This document shows positions 1-11,500 of a stretch of 64,000 bases of DNA, in pieces. The notes beneath the pieces were generated by a model. The model saw only the letters and a list, made by a program, of their open reading frames with translations. It ran no database searches and was not told the DNA's origin. The stretch comes from Botryosphaeria dothidea (taxonomy: Eukaryota; Ascomycota; Dothideomycetes; Botryosphaeriales; Botryosphaeriaceae), in assembly GCA_011503125.2 (NCBI GenBank), contig WWBZ02000082.1, positions 62,001 through 126,000 on the forward strand, written 5' to 3'. A program made the translations under genes and the position numbers. Position 1 is the first letter of the stretch. Every line of letters begins with the position of its first letter.

Positions 1-189
1 TAGCCGGATATCCGATTCTTTTCGTCCTAAAGAAAAATAGTAAATTACGCCTCTATATCGACTACCGATAACTTAACGATATTACGATTAAGAACCGCTA
101 TCCGCTTCTACGTATCGACGAGCTCTAGGATAAGTTAGGGAAAGTAAAGTATTTTACGAAGCTAGACCTCCGGAAAGAATATTACCTAG
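1..189 (+). pseudogene. Ty3-E reverse transcriptase, 5' piece (outer element)
   Basis: The + strand encodes the fingers/palm of a Ty3/gypsy reverse transcriptase. It reads LRLYIDYR-x-LNDITIKNRYPL followed by RIDEL and LDLRKEYYLV, with stops at TAG and TAA that correspond to CAG, CAA or TGG. The frame breaks at 189 where the Ty3-A LTR begins. It resumes at 28243 with VRIKEGEEWK, the exact continuation of the motif, so the two pieces were one gene before Ty3-A inserted. The start of the element (5' LTR, gag, protease) lies left of the window. CpA and TpG are almost gone, so it is a RIP-killed copy. Confidence 0.85.
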
Positions 190-421
190 TATTAGGCCTC
201 TTAAGCGCTACTACCCTAGGTAACTAGGTAGATACTTAATAGTAACTAGAGGCCCTAGCTTTACTAAGAATAACTTAGTTAGATACTAGGGCACGGGCCT
301 AGCGCTAAGCGACTAGGTATATTTACTCTTCGCCCTTTCTTTCTAGACTCTCTTTTCTTTCTTCTTATATATAGATTTTTAGTTAAAAGTAATACTATTA
401 TTTCGGCTTTGCTGCCTTATA
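190..421 (+). repeat. Ty3-A 5' LTR
   Basis: This is a 232-bp LTR matched along its whole length by 28011-28242. Differences are dominated by TG or CA in one copy against TA in the other, as expected for RIP. It is preceded by the TSD cctag. Confidence 0.88.
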
Positions 422-1212
422 TAATCTATATACTACTAATAAGAAACCTAAACTCGATAACCTAACACCCGTACTATTAACTAGAATCTAAACTTAATAA
501 CCTATAACTAGAACCCGATAATACTAATAACCTATAACTAGAACTTAATAATACCGATACTCTACGATAAGTAACCTAGAAATATTAAAACCTATACTAT
601 TAGAGAAATAATAGTATAATTATAGGAAATCTATCTTCTTTAATAAGATATAAAGATCCTCGTTAACCCTATACTAATCTCTTTAGAGTTTTTACCCGTA
701 ATACGAGTTAAACTACTCTAAAAAACTAGAATAATTAGCGAAGATTATAGCGTAATAAAGCCTATTCCCCGTAAGCTATAGTCGTAGCCGTACTAGTAGT
801 ATCGCTAGTACTACCTCTATTTACCTAAGCGATAATAAAGAAGAATTATTTAGTAATATAGTTAGGGGACCTAGCTAGAACCTTAACGAGTTTATAAGTA
901 GTACTATCCTATTTTAGGGCTTTTCTAATACCTTAGACTAGTAAAGTTAAGCTACCGGTCCTATCTTACGTCGTACTACCTTACGTAGAAACCTAGAACC
1001 CGAAGAACTTATATATTTATTAGCCACGGATCTTAATCTTACTATTAACCCCGGAATACTAAGTAACTACGAACTCGACTCTATTCGCTAGCCTAACGAA
1101 TATATCTTCTATAACTAGTATACTATAGTAATAGTAAACTAGCGTACTAAGTTCTACTACGTCCTCTAAGTTACTTAAATAGCTACTAGTAAAGAGTATA
1201 TAGCCTACGTCG
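422..1212 (+). pseudogene. Ty3-A leader and gag-like remnant
   Basis: This is the native Ty3-A interior between its 5' LTR and the LINE-alpha insertion. It is extremely AT-rich with almost no CpA or TpG. By position it should hold the primer-binding site and gag. Short + strand stretches are readable if TAG and TAA are taken as former glutamine codons, but I could not recognise a capsid motif or zinc knuckle. Gag is assigned from position only. Confidence 0.45.
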
Positions 1213-1439
1213 ATTAATTAATTAATTAATTAATTTATTTTACGTCTACTCTAAGTTAAAAACTATCTAGACGGCCCTATTTAAAGGAGCTTCCTAGGGG
1301 GTACGTAGTTTCGAGAAAGGTAAAGGCACGTTAGAGAAAAGGAACGGTTAGATCTAGGCTTTCGAGATAACTAATACTAAGAAAAGTAAGAGGGTTTAAA
1401 AAAGTAGTAGGTAAGGAGCGTAAGCGGATAAGTAGGTAT

Positions 1440-4400
1440 TTTAAATCCCCTCGGATAGTTCGTTAAGGCGCCATTTCCGCGTAGCGATCCTCGTTTCTTT
1501 TAGATATTCTAGTATAGCTAGAATACCTTCTCGGGTATTTAAAACCGAATTAAGGCTAGGGCGTAGTGTCTCTAGGCGTTCTTTTATTTTAAGCCGGGGG
1601 GCTTTATAAAGAGAATATCCTAGTATAAGGTATCTAGGGGTTTATTTAGCCGTTCCGCACGTATATAGGTCCGTTTCCGCGTAGGAGAACCTATATAGGT
1701 AGGACTTAAAGTAGCCGTATCCTACTTTTAGTTAGTAAAAGGCGGAGGCTATTTCCCGCTCCGTAGGAGGGAGATTTAGCTTTTTCCTTATTTTCCAACT
1801 AAACGTTTTTAAATAGGAGGATTCTCGGGCTAGTTTCTTAAGCTTTTCCGCTTTAAAGAGCCACTCCTTATCTAGTTCTTGCTTTACTAGCATTCGGTAG
1901 AAAGCTAGGCTAGATTCTTTAGTTTTTAGAGGGCATTTTGCCGCGTACTTTGCTAGGGAATCAGCTTCTTCGTTTCCTACTATATTCCGGTGGCCGGGAA
2001 CCCATTCTAAGGTAGTTATATTATCCCTTTCTCTTAGCGTTCTGGCCGCGCGTAGGGCTCTTATTTGGCACGCTTGTCCGGGGTTTCCGGATAGAGATTT
2101 AAGCCTGTAGAGGGCGGCCTAGTTATCCGCGTAGACTCTAATATCTTTCGAGGAGTATCTATTCTTAACGGCGAGCTCTAGGGCACTAGTTATACCTTCG
2201 AGTTCTCCGTTATAGACTAGTAAATTAGGTCCCAAGTTTAGGACTTTTCTCGTTTGCTCCTCTTTAGATAGGCTTCCCTTATCTACTACTATTCCAACTC
2301 CGATTCCCGTTTTATTAGGAATAGAACTAGCGTCGGAATATATAGTTATTAGATTTTGGGGAGGGTTTTTAAGAAGGGTTAAGTGTTCTTTTACCTCTTC
2401 TTCCTTAGATTTACTAGAGATTCTAACCGTATAAGGGGTTTCTTAGTTCCACGGAGAAAAATAAAAGGGATCTAGTTCCTCGTCGAGACCGAGGGGATTA
2501 GATAGAAGGAATTCTTTTAGTTTTTCTAGCCGTGTACTAGCTCTTTCGTACGGTTCTCCTAGTTCTATCCTATTAAGCGTAGCTTTTATAGGATAGGTTT
2601 TATCGAGTTTTAACGTTCTAAGCGCGTAATTCCGAATTTTCGCGTTAAAACGTGCCTCGGGGGGTGGGATAGCGGCTTCTAGCTCTAGCGGAATAATCGG
2701 AGCGGTTTTAAAAACCCCTAGAATCTTTCGGAGGGCTAGATTCTATAATAGGGTAGCTTGTCGTTTAAATGCGGGTTAGTTTTTCTAGTAGATTTCGCAT
2801 GCGTAGTCTAGAACGGAGTTTACGCACGCTAGATAAAGTTGTCTAACGGCGTAGGGGCTTAACCCTCGCTCTATATTCGCGAGTCTAGATAGCCGGTAAA
2901 AGGCGGACCTTGCCTGGCTTACTCTTATAGATACGTGCTCTTTAAAAGTAAGTAGGGGGTCAAAGAAAACGCCTAGCCAACGGACTAGATTTTTAGGTTC
3001 TATAACGTCCCCGGAGGGTAGTTTAAGACTAGAAATACGGGCTTTTTTCTCCTTACTAAAGTAGATTAACTCCGTCTTTAATAAGTCGAATTCTACCGCG
3101 CTATTCTCTCCTAATCTCGTAAGGGTTTCTATACCTTTTTCTAAGATAGATATATTCGTTTTCCAGCTAGTAGAACTAGTAGTTAACGAGATATCGTCTA
3201 TATAAGATAAAAAGGTTATTTGTCTCTTAAGCCGTTCGGGGAAGAGTTCGCGGATATATATTAGAAAAAGTATAGGGGAGACTGGGCTTCCTTGCGGAAT
3301 ACCAGTTTCTATCTTACTAAATTCTTCTATTTCTCCGTTAAAACTTAACCGAAGCCTCCGCTGGTTTAGAAAGGACCTTATCCACGCTAAGAGGCTAACG
3401 GGAAGGTCTATTCTAGCTATTATAGCTAGTAGTTGCTCTTAGGCAACGTGGTCGAAGGCTCCTTTTATATCTAAGAATAAAGTGAAGGTTTTTAGCTCTT
3501 TAGCCTTATTTTCCTCTACTAAATTCGTTAGTAAAAGAGCGGCGTCTACGGCAGACTTCTTTAACCTTCCTTCTATTTGCGAGGGGTCTAGTAGAGTAGT
3601 TTTCTCTGTAAGGTAGCCTAGCCTCTTAGCTATAATACGCTCTAGGACTTTTCCTAGGCAGTTTAGTAAAGAGATAATCCTATAGGACTTTAGGGCGGTC
3701 TTATTGGGTCTTCCTTTAGCTAAAACTGCTCCGGTAGCTTCTCGCCAGTAGGCCGGATGGTATCCGTACCTAAATAGCGTGCTAAATACCTTAAAAAACA
3801 CCTCGGGGAGTTCGTTATAGGCGTGGATAACAAGATCTTGGCTTATATTATCCGGGCCTGGTGTTTTTTCTTTAATTCGGGCGGAGCACGCCCGGGCAAG
3901 TTCTTTCTTATTTAGTTCGGGCCAATCCTAGCTCGTATGCTTAGGGTTATAGCCTTCCTAGCTAAAGGGGTTATTAGCTTTAGGGAGGGGGGGAAAAAGT
4001 CCCTCCCGTAACGCTTTGCATTTATCGTTAAAGCTTTCCGTTAAAACGCCGTTTTTCCCCCTTATACTAGGTATTAGAGTAATAGAACGGGGTTTCGTAT
4101 AGGCCATCGCTTTATAGATATTTTCGGAAGTTTCCTTTGCTAGAAACGTCTCCCAGTGCTCGCGTTTTGCTAGTTTTATTGCCTTAAAGTAGGTATTCCG
4201 GGATTCTAGAAATTCTTTACTATTAGAAGGCGTAGGGGCTCTTCTAACTAGTAACGCCTTTTCTTTAAAAGCCTCTTTAAGCTCTTTTAGTTCCTCGTTC
4301 TACCAGGGCTTAGATCTAGCCTTAGCCGAGAGTTTAGGGATCGTTCTATTCGCCGCGTAGGATATAGCTTTAGTTAGAGCTTCTCCTAGCTTATCGAGCG

Positions 4401-5078
4401 CGGGAATTAGAGTTAAGTTTTCTTTAAGTACTTCTAGAGAGATATTCGGGTTTAAATCCGGTTCTAAGCTAGAAATATAGCTTAGAACGTCTTCGTTCTC
4501 TATATTCTCTCTAAAAGCCTTTCTAAACTCCTTAAAGTTGGCTTTACTAAGGTTATATCTTTACCCTATAGTAGAGGGGGTAACTAAGGGCTCGGGAACG
4601 TTTTTCGGAATAATAGTAAAGGTAATAGGGCGGTGGTCAGACCCGATATCGTCTAGGACCTGCCAGTCTACTACTCTTCGAGCTATTTCTCGCCCTTCTA
4701 GAGTAAGATCTATTACCGTTTCTCTCTCTAGACCTACCCGGAAAAAGGTTCCTTCTCCGGGGGTATTAAAAAGGGTTAGGTTATTAGATTCTATCCACTT
4801 AAGAAGTTTAGAGGCCTCCGGGGACGTTTAGCTTAAAGGATCCCACCACGGATGGTAGTAGTTTAGGTCCCCTGCTAATAGTAAGTTAGAATTAAGCTTA
4901 GAATAAGCTAATACTCGCTCTATAGTATAGGGGGATCTCTTATCCTTCTGATCTCTTTGGTTATAAATATTATATAGCCGGAATTGGCCTTTTTCTTGTA
5001 TAATATCTAATACTATTAGATCGGGAGAAGGGTATAGGTCTTCCCTATAGTTTATTTGCGTTTTTCGGAGATTCCGTG
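1440..5078 (-). pseudogene. LINE-alpha ORF2, endonuclease C-term / reverse transcriptase / RNase H
   Basis: Read on the minus strand from 5078 downward. The endonuclease half has LLLAGDLNYHHPWWDP and GSDHRPITF. The reverse transcriptase has LFLDIKGAFDHVA, ETGIPQGSPVSPILF and the catalytic YIDD. A connection domain follows. The RNase H has YSDAS, GELEG, YADN-x-AAL and WVPGHRNIVGNEEADSLAK. About ten in-frame stops are present, all TAG or TAA at positions where glutamine or tryptophan is expected (for example VA-stop-EQLL near 3437). Otherwise the frame is open for more than 1,100 codons. The N-terminal endonuclease codons lie at 23151-23364, beyond the nested LINE-beta. Confidence 0.85.
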
Positions 5079-5093
5079 AGTAATAAACTATAG

Positions 5094-5960
5094 ATAGATA
5101 GATAAATTTATTTCTTCCCGATATAGCTCCCTTACGGGTCTATGCGGGGCTAGCTATCTGTAGTTATTTTACACGAGGGGGAAAACCTTTTCGCCTGGCA
5201 AAAACCCCTCCTCTCTCTCTGGGCATGCTATCCTATACTAGTTCTTATTTTTCCTTCTTACTAGTAGCGGCTGCTGTGGCAGCCCTATATTTACCTGCTA
5301 GACCTATCTCTTTAGTCCTTATCCTCGTAGTTATCCGGGTCCTAGTAGTCCTAGTAGTCCTAGTTGTCCTTCTAGTTCCTCTTCCTAGTTATCTTCCTAT
5401 ATTAGTTCTCTTGCTAGGCTGAATTGCTTAAGCAGCCCTAGGCGTAAGAACTAGTCTATTGCTGCTTTAATCCCCTTCTTTATTAAGAGGAGGGAGTAGT
5501 AGTCCGTGGTCCCTGCCCTTTGGAGCATCTATGCCCTGCCCTATTGGAAGTGGGGGTAGAAGAGGAGGATATGCTTTAGGGTTTGTCTATGCCAGCCGCA
5601 TGGATAGGCAGGACTAGGATGCCCTGGCACCTTGCGCCTTGAGAGGAAGTCCTCTAGTCTAATATGCTCTATACGTAGTAGGGTGGCGAGTATGCTCTGT
5701 GGCTTGGATAGTTCGCTGTGGATTTGTCTGATTTTTGGGTTCTACTGTATGCTTTGGGCTACTAGCTTATCTTGTCTTCCCTGGCTAGTAGACTTTGTCC
5801 ATCTCTCCTTCCACTTGTTCCTATATACTATACGTAGCTTCGTTCGCTCCGGGAGACTCTAGTAGGTAGAGGGGTAGTAGTTAAGGAGTAAGTTTGCCTT
5901 TTTCCTAAGTAGGGTTCTTCTAGCAGGGCTAGTGGCGCCTTTAGTACTTAGAGTAGCCCG
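5094..5960 (-). other. LINE-beta copy 1, 3' untranslated region
   Basis: This is the 3' end of the minus-strand LINE. It is the part shared with copy 2 and with the 516-bp copy 3, as expected for LINE insertions that are 5'-truncated but keep the 3' end. It is pyrimidine-rich on the + strand with repeated gtcctagta units near 5330-5400. The short + strand reading frames here are not supported as genes. Confidence 0.6.
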
Positions 5961-7345
5961 AGCTATCTATTTAATACTCTAGCAAGTTTCCTCTACTACT
6001 ATCGCGACTAGGCCATCCCTAGCTCTAATAGCCTAGGCTAGTGCTAGTTCGTCTAGGTGTAGTAAGAGTAGGGGAATCCCTATCTTATACTCTAAGGTTT
6101 ATATACTAGTTAACTTATACGCCCCTGAGATAGTACGTAGGCACTAGTTTTAGATCTTCTTTAGTGGCTGGATAGTTGTTTTTCTCCACCCTAGGATTCC
6201 CTCTAGGGTATGCTATACCCTACAGCCGTAGATAAGGACTAGCCTTACTACGGCCGCATAGATATAACGGGCTTTAGTAAATAAGGCTCCCTAGGTAGAC
6301 GCCGCGAGTCTAGAGAGAGATATGTACTATTTAATTGCCTTAGCTCCTATTTCCCTAATATAGAGTCCCTATCTAAGCTTATTGTCTACGTAGACTCCTA
6401 GAATCTTAATTATAGGCTCTAGGCATCTAGCAAATCTAGGGATACGGATCCCTACTACTATATTAAATCTCCTTAGTTTCCTTGTAAAATAAATAAGGTA
6501 ATACTTGTCGGGCGAGAAAGCTAACCCGTAGGTAGCTGTCTAGTGCTCGCAAATTTAATATGCTCCCTCTAGTATCCTATAGTTCTATTCTATAGATCTA
6601 CTAAAGGTTAGAATATTAGTATTATCGACGAATCTAAGAGGGAAGGTATTACCCCTGCGTAGCTATGTAAGTAGATTAGAAGTAAAGAATAGGTAGAGTA
6701 TCGGCGATAGTAAGGATTCCTAGGGAATCCCGGTTAAGGTCTAGATTAGTGGACTAGTAAAGTCTCCGAAGGATAGCTAAGTGGTACGGTCCTATAGAAA
6801 GGATCGGGTGAATCTTTCTACCTATTCTAGGAGTTTTACCATCCTTATATTATAGAGAAGCCTTCTATAAGATACGTAGTTATATACTCCCGAGATATCT
6901 AGGCTAAGGACTAAAGCTACTAGCCCTAGGTTTTATGCCTAGATAGTATAGATCTATTCTATAAGTAGGTTAAGAGCTGCTACTACGGATCTATTTCTCC
7001 TAGCTCCTATCTATATATTAGGGAGTAGGCCGTATACTTTAGTAGCCTAGGAGATTCTATCTACTATAATCCTCTTAAGTAGCTTCCCTAGCGTATTAAG
7101 TAAAGTAATTAGCCTAAATAACTTGGCTTTAGTATAGTCGTCCCTCTATAGTTTCCTAAGGACTACGGTAATAGAGCTTTTAAACTACCTAGGGTGGTAT
7201 CTAAGTACGAGGCATCCCTAGAAGAGCCTAGTAAGGGGTCCCCTTAGTGTCTTAGCGTATTGCTTTAGGAACCTATTAGTAATCTTATCTAGGCCTAATA
7301 CCTTGTCTAGGGGAAGCTTCTTAACGGTATAGAGGACCTGCTCTT
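5960..7345 (-). pseudogene. LINE-beta copy 1, reverse transcriptase region
   Basis: The minus strand reads PLI-x-TLTGIPQESLLSPIL (motif around 6700-6780) and RFVDNTNIL (around 6610-6640). These are the GIPQGS and FxDD palm motifs of a LINE reverse transcriptase, the second altered by mutation. The coding sequence runs in from 14736-14197 across the Ty3-C insertion: the junction ctctt at 7341-7345 and 14197-14201 is the Ty3-C TSD. In-frame stops are TAG and TAA, consistent with RIP. Confidence 0.75.
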
Positions 7346-7756
7346 TATTACGCTGGGCCTTGGGAATAAGGGAGTCCGAGGGGCTTAGGCGTCGGGAAGG
7401 TGCGCAGCGTCTAGGGGTTTTGCTACCGCTATCGGGATGTTACTTGTGCAAGGGGATAGCAGCCGTAGCCAGGTAGGGAAGGTAAATAAGATGGGTGTTA
7501 AGCAATGATTGGAATTGACCACGGAGGTTCTATCTACTATAAGAGAGTGTGATATATATATAGAGATGGATCACTAGGGATCACGGTGATCCCCTTTTGG
7601 ATCACTAGGCTGGAGTCGTGATCCTCTGCTGGATTACGGGCTTGGCGTGCCACGTGACCGTGATCCTCGGCACGGATATTTTCTAAGCGAGTGCTGCACC
7701 TGTTCCGACCTTCCTCCCCACCTCTAGGTGCTATACCGCAAACTCGACCCGTAACA
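7346..7756 (-). repeat. Ty3-C 3' LTR (left copy)
   Basis: This 411-bp LTR differs from the right copy at seven positions seen by eye. All are CpA-to-TpA or the complementary TpG-to-TpA, and in every case the left copy has the mutated base. It contains the palindromic CACGTG at 7651-7656. Confidence 0.92.
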
Positions 7757-7769
7757 CTATCCCCCTCCT
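7757..7769 (-). other. Ty3-C polypurine tract
   Basis: The minus strand reads AGGAGGGGGATAG directly before the 3' LTR. This is the expected place and composition for the plus-strand primer of reverse transcription. Confidence 0.8.
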
Positions 7770-7802
7770 AGGCGACTTTCGGCCCGAAAGTCTCTTGTTT
7801 GT

Positions 7803-7810
7803 TTATATAA
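7803..7810 (+). promoter_or_regulatory. TATA box of the Ty3-C antisense gene
   Basis: The sequence tatataa lies about 65 bp upstream of the ATG at 7873, outside the LTR. It points toward the antisense gene rather than gag-pol and is followed by a pyrimidine-rich stretch typical of fungal core promoters. Confidence 0.5.
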
Positions 7811-7872
7811 GGTAAGGGATTCGGCGCCTGTTTCTCCTTAGTCCTCATTCTCCCCCTTTCTTGCGGTTTACA

Positions 7873-8568
7873 ATGTCCGAGGTGTTAAGCCGTAAGACTA
7901 GGGAACGTCGGAATTTGGCTGACCGCATCTGTCGTTTGGGTGTAGTGGTTATGCTATCTTGTAGCTATTGTCGTTCTAAGGGTAAGGAGTGTAAGGTGAT
8001 CCCTAAGGGTCCGGGAGAGTCGGGTTCGTCTACCCGTTGTTCCGAGTGTGTTCGCCGTGGACGTAGTTGCGATATACAAGGAGTTCCTTCCCGGGAGTGT
8101 AGGTGAATTTCTTTTCGTCTATTCCTTCCTGGCTAATCTTCTATAGGGGGTTCCGTTGACCGAGAGCGCGAGCGTCTTCGCCGAGAGCGCGTGGCTGCTA
8201 GTGAGGCGTTGGCTGCATCCCAACGTGTCCTTGAGGCGGCTCAGCAGCGTGTTCTAACTTCCCTATCCCGCCTAGAGCGTCTCGATCGTCAGGAGTCTTT
8301 TCTTGATGAGCGTGAGCGCGAGATGGTCCGGCGGGGCTTAGCGTCGCTAGAGGAGTTGGATGCGGAGGAGGCGCAGGCAGCACCGTTGTCTGGTTCAGGC
8401 GGTGGTGACGTGGCGAGTGCTGATGGCGTGATCTCCCGGCAGGCTCCCGTAGATCAGCTTCAGGTGTCACTGGATCCTCCTCCTGGTTTTGCGTCCTGGG
8501 AGGATGCTCTGGGGCTGGACGATCTGGGTTTTGTCGGTGGAAGTCCGCGAGAAGTTCTGGGCAACTGA
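7873..8568 (+). CDS. Antisense accessory gene of Ty3-C: Cys6 zinc-cluster plus coiled-coil protein
   Basis: The start is the ATG at 7873 (MSEVLSRKTRERRNL). The first exon holds CSYCRSKGKEC, then 16 residues, then CSECVRRGRSC: a C-X2-C-X6-C-X16-C-X2-C-X6-C arrangement like a fungal Zn(II)2Cys6 domain. A 48-bp intron (8099-8146; GTAGGT donor, CTAAT branch, TATAG acceptor) joins the frames in phase 1. The second exon is an arginine- and glutamate-rich coiled coil (RERERLRRERVAASEAL) followed by an acidic tail ending GSPREVLGN. Mature length is about 215 residues. The 3' half overlaps the end of Ty3-C pol on the other strand. I recall similar small Cys-rich coiled-coil models scattered in fungal genomes, but the function is unknown. 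Intron and function are inference; the reading frames and cysteines are seen directly. Confidence 0.65.
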
Positions 8569-11500
8569 GATTTGGTAAGGGTTCCCAGGTATTTTCTGAG
8601 TCTTCGCAGTTTTCCCATTTAATAAGGTATTTGAGCTGACCGTTGGAGTCCCTTTTGCTGTCTAGGATTTTTTCGACATTCCATTCCTGCGCGTCTTCGG
8701 GTTGGATTTCTCCCTCGAGGTATTCCGGTGTTTGGGCGTTTTGGGGTGCTGGTTCAAGGAGTGCTACGTGGAAGACTGGACTTCGGCGTATATTCTTTGG
8801 CAATTTAAGTTTGAATGTAACAGAGGAAAGTTTTTGTTCAATTTCGAAGGGACCAATTTTCTTGTGATCCAATTTGGGGCTTGGTCGGTTGGTTTTAAGG
8901 TTTCTGGTGAGTAGCCAGACTTTATCTCCCTCTTCCAGGGGTGGCGGCTCCTGGCGCCTTCGGTTGTAGTACATAGCCATGCGGTAGTTAATGAATTCGA
9001 TGTCTCGAGCGAGGCTTTGGTGTAGTCCTTTCAGTTGTTCTGCTTGGAGTATTCCTTTCTGCGCTATGTTTTCCTAGGGAATAGGTTCTCTATAGGCTCG
9101 GGGTTCGAAACCGTAGTTAACGTAGAACGGCGTTTCTTGGGTTGTTTCTGCGATTATGCTGTTATATGCAAATTGGGCTAGAGGTAGAAATTCTACCTAG
9201 TCGTTTTGTTGGTAGTTTACGTAACTTCGTAGGTATTCTTCTAAGGTTTGATTAAGCCGTTCCGTTTATCCGTCCGTCTGAGGGTAGTAGGCGGTGGATA
9301 GCTTGTGCTTTGTTCCGAGTTTATTTATTAGGGTCTGCCAGAATCGTGCGCGGAAGCGGGTGTCTCGGTCTGAGATAATTATTTCTGGCATTCCGTGGTT
9401 TGCGAGGATGTAGCGTAGGAAGATGTATACTAGCTCAGGGACTCCCGAGGCTTCTTTATAGGGGATAAAGTACCCCCATTTCGAGAGTCTGTCCGTGATT
9501 ACTAGGATGGAATCGTAACGCGTACTAGTAAGGGGTTCTTTAGACTTAGGTAGTTTAGTAATAAAGTCTAGTGCGATAACTTTCTATAGTCGGTCTGGCG
9601 GGGTGATTGGCTGTAGTTTTCTATATGGAGCGTGACGCGCTGCCTTGTTTCGGGCGCAGTCCTCACATTCTATAATGAACTGGCGTACTTTCTTCCTAAG
9701 ATACGGTATATAGAATAATCGCTCTATTCGTTCCGTGGTGGGGTTAATGCCGCGGTGGCCGTGGGCTGGAGGTGTATAGATGTCCTTGATTATTTGTCGC
9801 CTGAGTCGTTGAGGTACGTAGACTAGCCCCTTAAAGAGGATGGTTCCTTCTGGGCTTAGCATAAGATTAGGATCTTCCTCGGGGTGTTCGCGGATTTGCT
9901 CTAGGAGTTGTTGTGCCATGGTGTCGTTTTCGTAGGCTGCTCGAATGTGCTCTTCCCAAGTAATTTCTAAGGGATCAATTTCTTGAGGGAGGTCCGTGCT
10001 TGGGATTCCCTCCGGATTTTAAGGTCCTGCTTGGTTTAGTAATTCCCAGTTTGAGGATTCTCCTTGATTTTGAAATTCTTCTAGATTGTGTGTTTGTTGA
10101 TTTGGCAATTCTTGAGGATTTCGCGATCTTTGGTTGTTTTGGGTTTCTTGGTTTTGGAATTCTAGCCTATTTTGGCTTCTTGCCTAATTTCGCGTAATTG
10201 GTGCCAAGAGACGGATTGCCGCCAGTTCTAGTTGTGGACGGTTAAGTTTGATGTTTCCTTTGTTATTTCGTTCTAAGAGTGCGGGAGATAGTTCGGGCCG
10301 GTTGAGAGTGTAGTCGCATCTTCGGCTAAGTGCGTCTGCCTTCCCGTTTTCGGATCCCTTGCGGTGTACTATCTTAAAGTTAAATGAGGCTAGTTGTTCT
10401 GCCCATCTTACTTGCCGTCGGTTAAGGATTTTTGTCGTCATAAAGGCTCCTAGGTTTTGGTGGTCGGAATACACTATTATTTTAAAGTTCGCTCCTTCTA
10501 GGTAGTGTCTCTATTCTTTAAAGGCGATGACGATGGCAAGTAATTCCTTATCGTGGATATCATAGTTGAGTTCTGCCGGGGTCATTTTTCTAGAATAGAA
10601 GGCTACGGGGTGAAGTCGTCCTTAGTTGTCGGGTTGGCTAAGGCAGGCTCCTATAGCATAGTCGGAGGCGTCAGTTTCCAGGTATATTGGTTTGTCGGGA
10701 TCGAACAGTGCCAGGACTGGGGCTTCCGTAAAGGCCTTCTTAAGTAGCTCGAAGGCTTTCTTCTATAGGTCTTGCCAGTCGAAGCGAGTATCCTTTCGTG
10801 TGAGCCGGGTCAAGGGTTCTGCGAGTTTGGCGTAATCTCGGATAAATCGCCGGTAGAAGTTGGCAAAGCCTAGAAATGATTGCACTTCTCGAAGGTTCTT
10901 GGGTATGGGCCAGCTAAGGATGGAGTCTACTTTCTTAGGGTCTATTATAACTTCGCCGGGTCGGATGATAAATCCTAGGAACTCTACTTCTTGAACATGG
11001 AAGGCGCATTTTTCGGGTTTGACCTGTAGCTTCCGTTCTTGTAGCTTCTTTAGCACCTTCTCTACGTGTTCCTGGTGTTCTTCGAGTGTTTCGGAGTAGA
11101 TTAAGATGTCGTCGAGGTATGCGGTGCAGAAGACGTCTAGGTATTCGCGGAGGGTGTCGTTGATCATGGCTTGGAAGGTTGCGGGAGCGTTCGTGAGTCC
11201 AAAGGGCATGACTAGGTATTCGAACAGTCCGAATCGGCTTCGCCATACTGTTTTCCATTCTTCCCCTTCCTTGATCCTGATCAGGTGATAGCCGTCTCGG
11301 AGATCCAGTTTGGTAAAGTATTTTGCTTTCCGTAGGCGGTCGCGTAGCTCGTCAATCCGGGGCAGAGGGTACCGGTCCTTAATGGTGATATCGTTTAAGG
11401 CTCGGTAGTCCACACATAGTCGTAGTTTGCCTCCTGGTTTCGGTACAAATAGGATAGGGGATACTGCTGAGGACTGCGAGGGCCGTATATATCCTTTCCG

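Noticed and set aside
5225..5422. Short hydrophobic + strand frame repeated at 25546-25743
   Set aside because: Both copies lie in the LINE-beta 3' region, opposite to the LINE coding strand; conservation is explained by copying.
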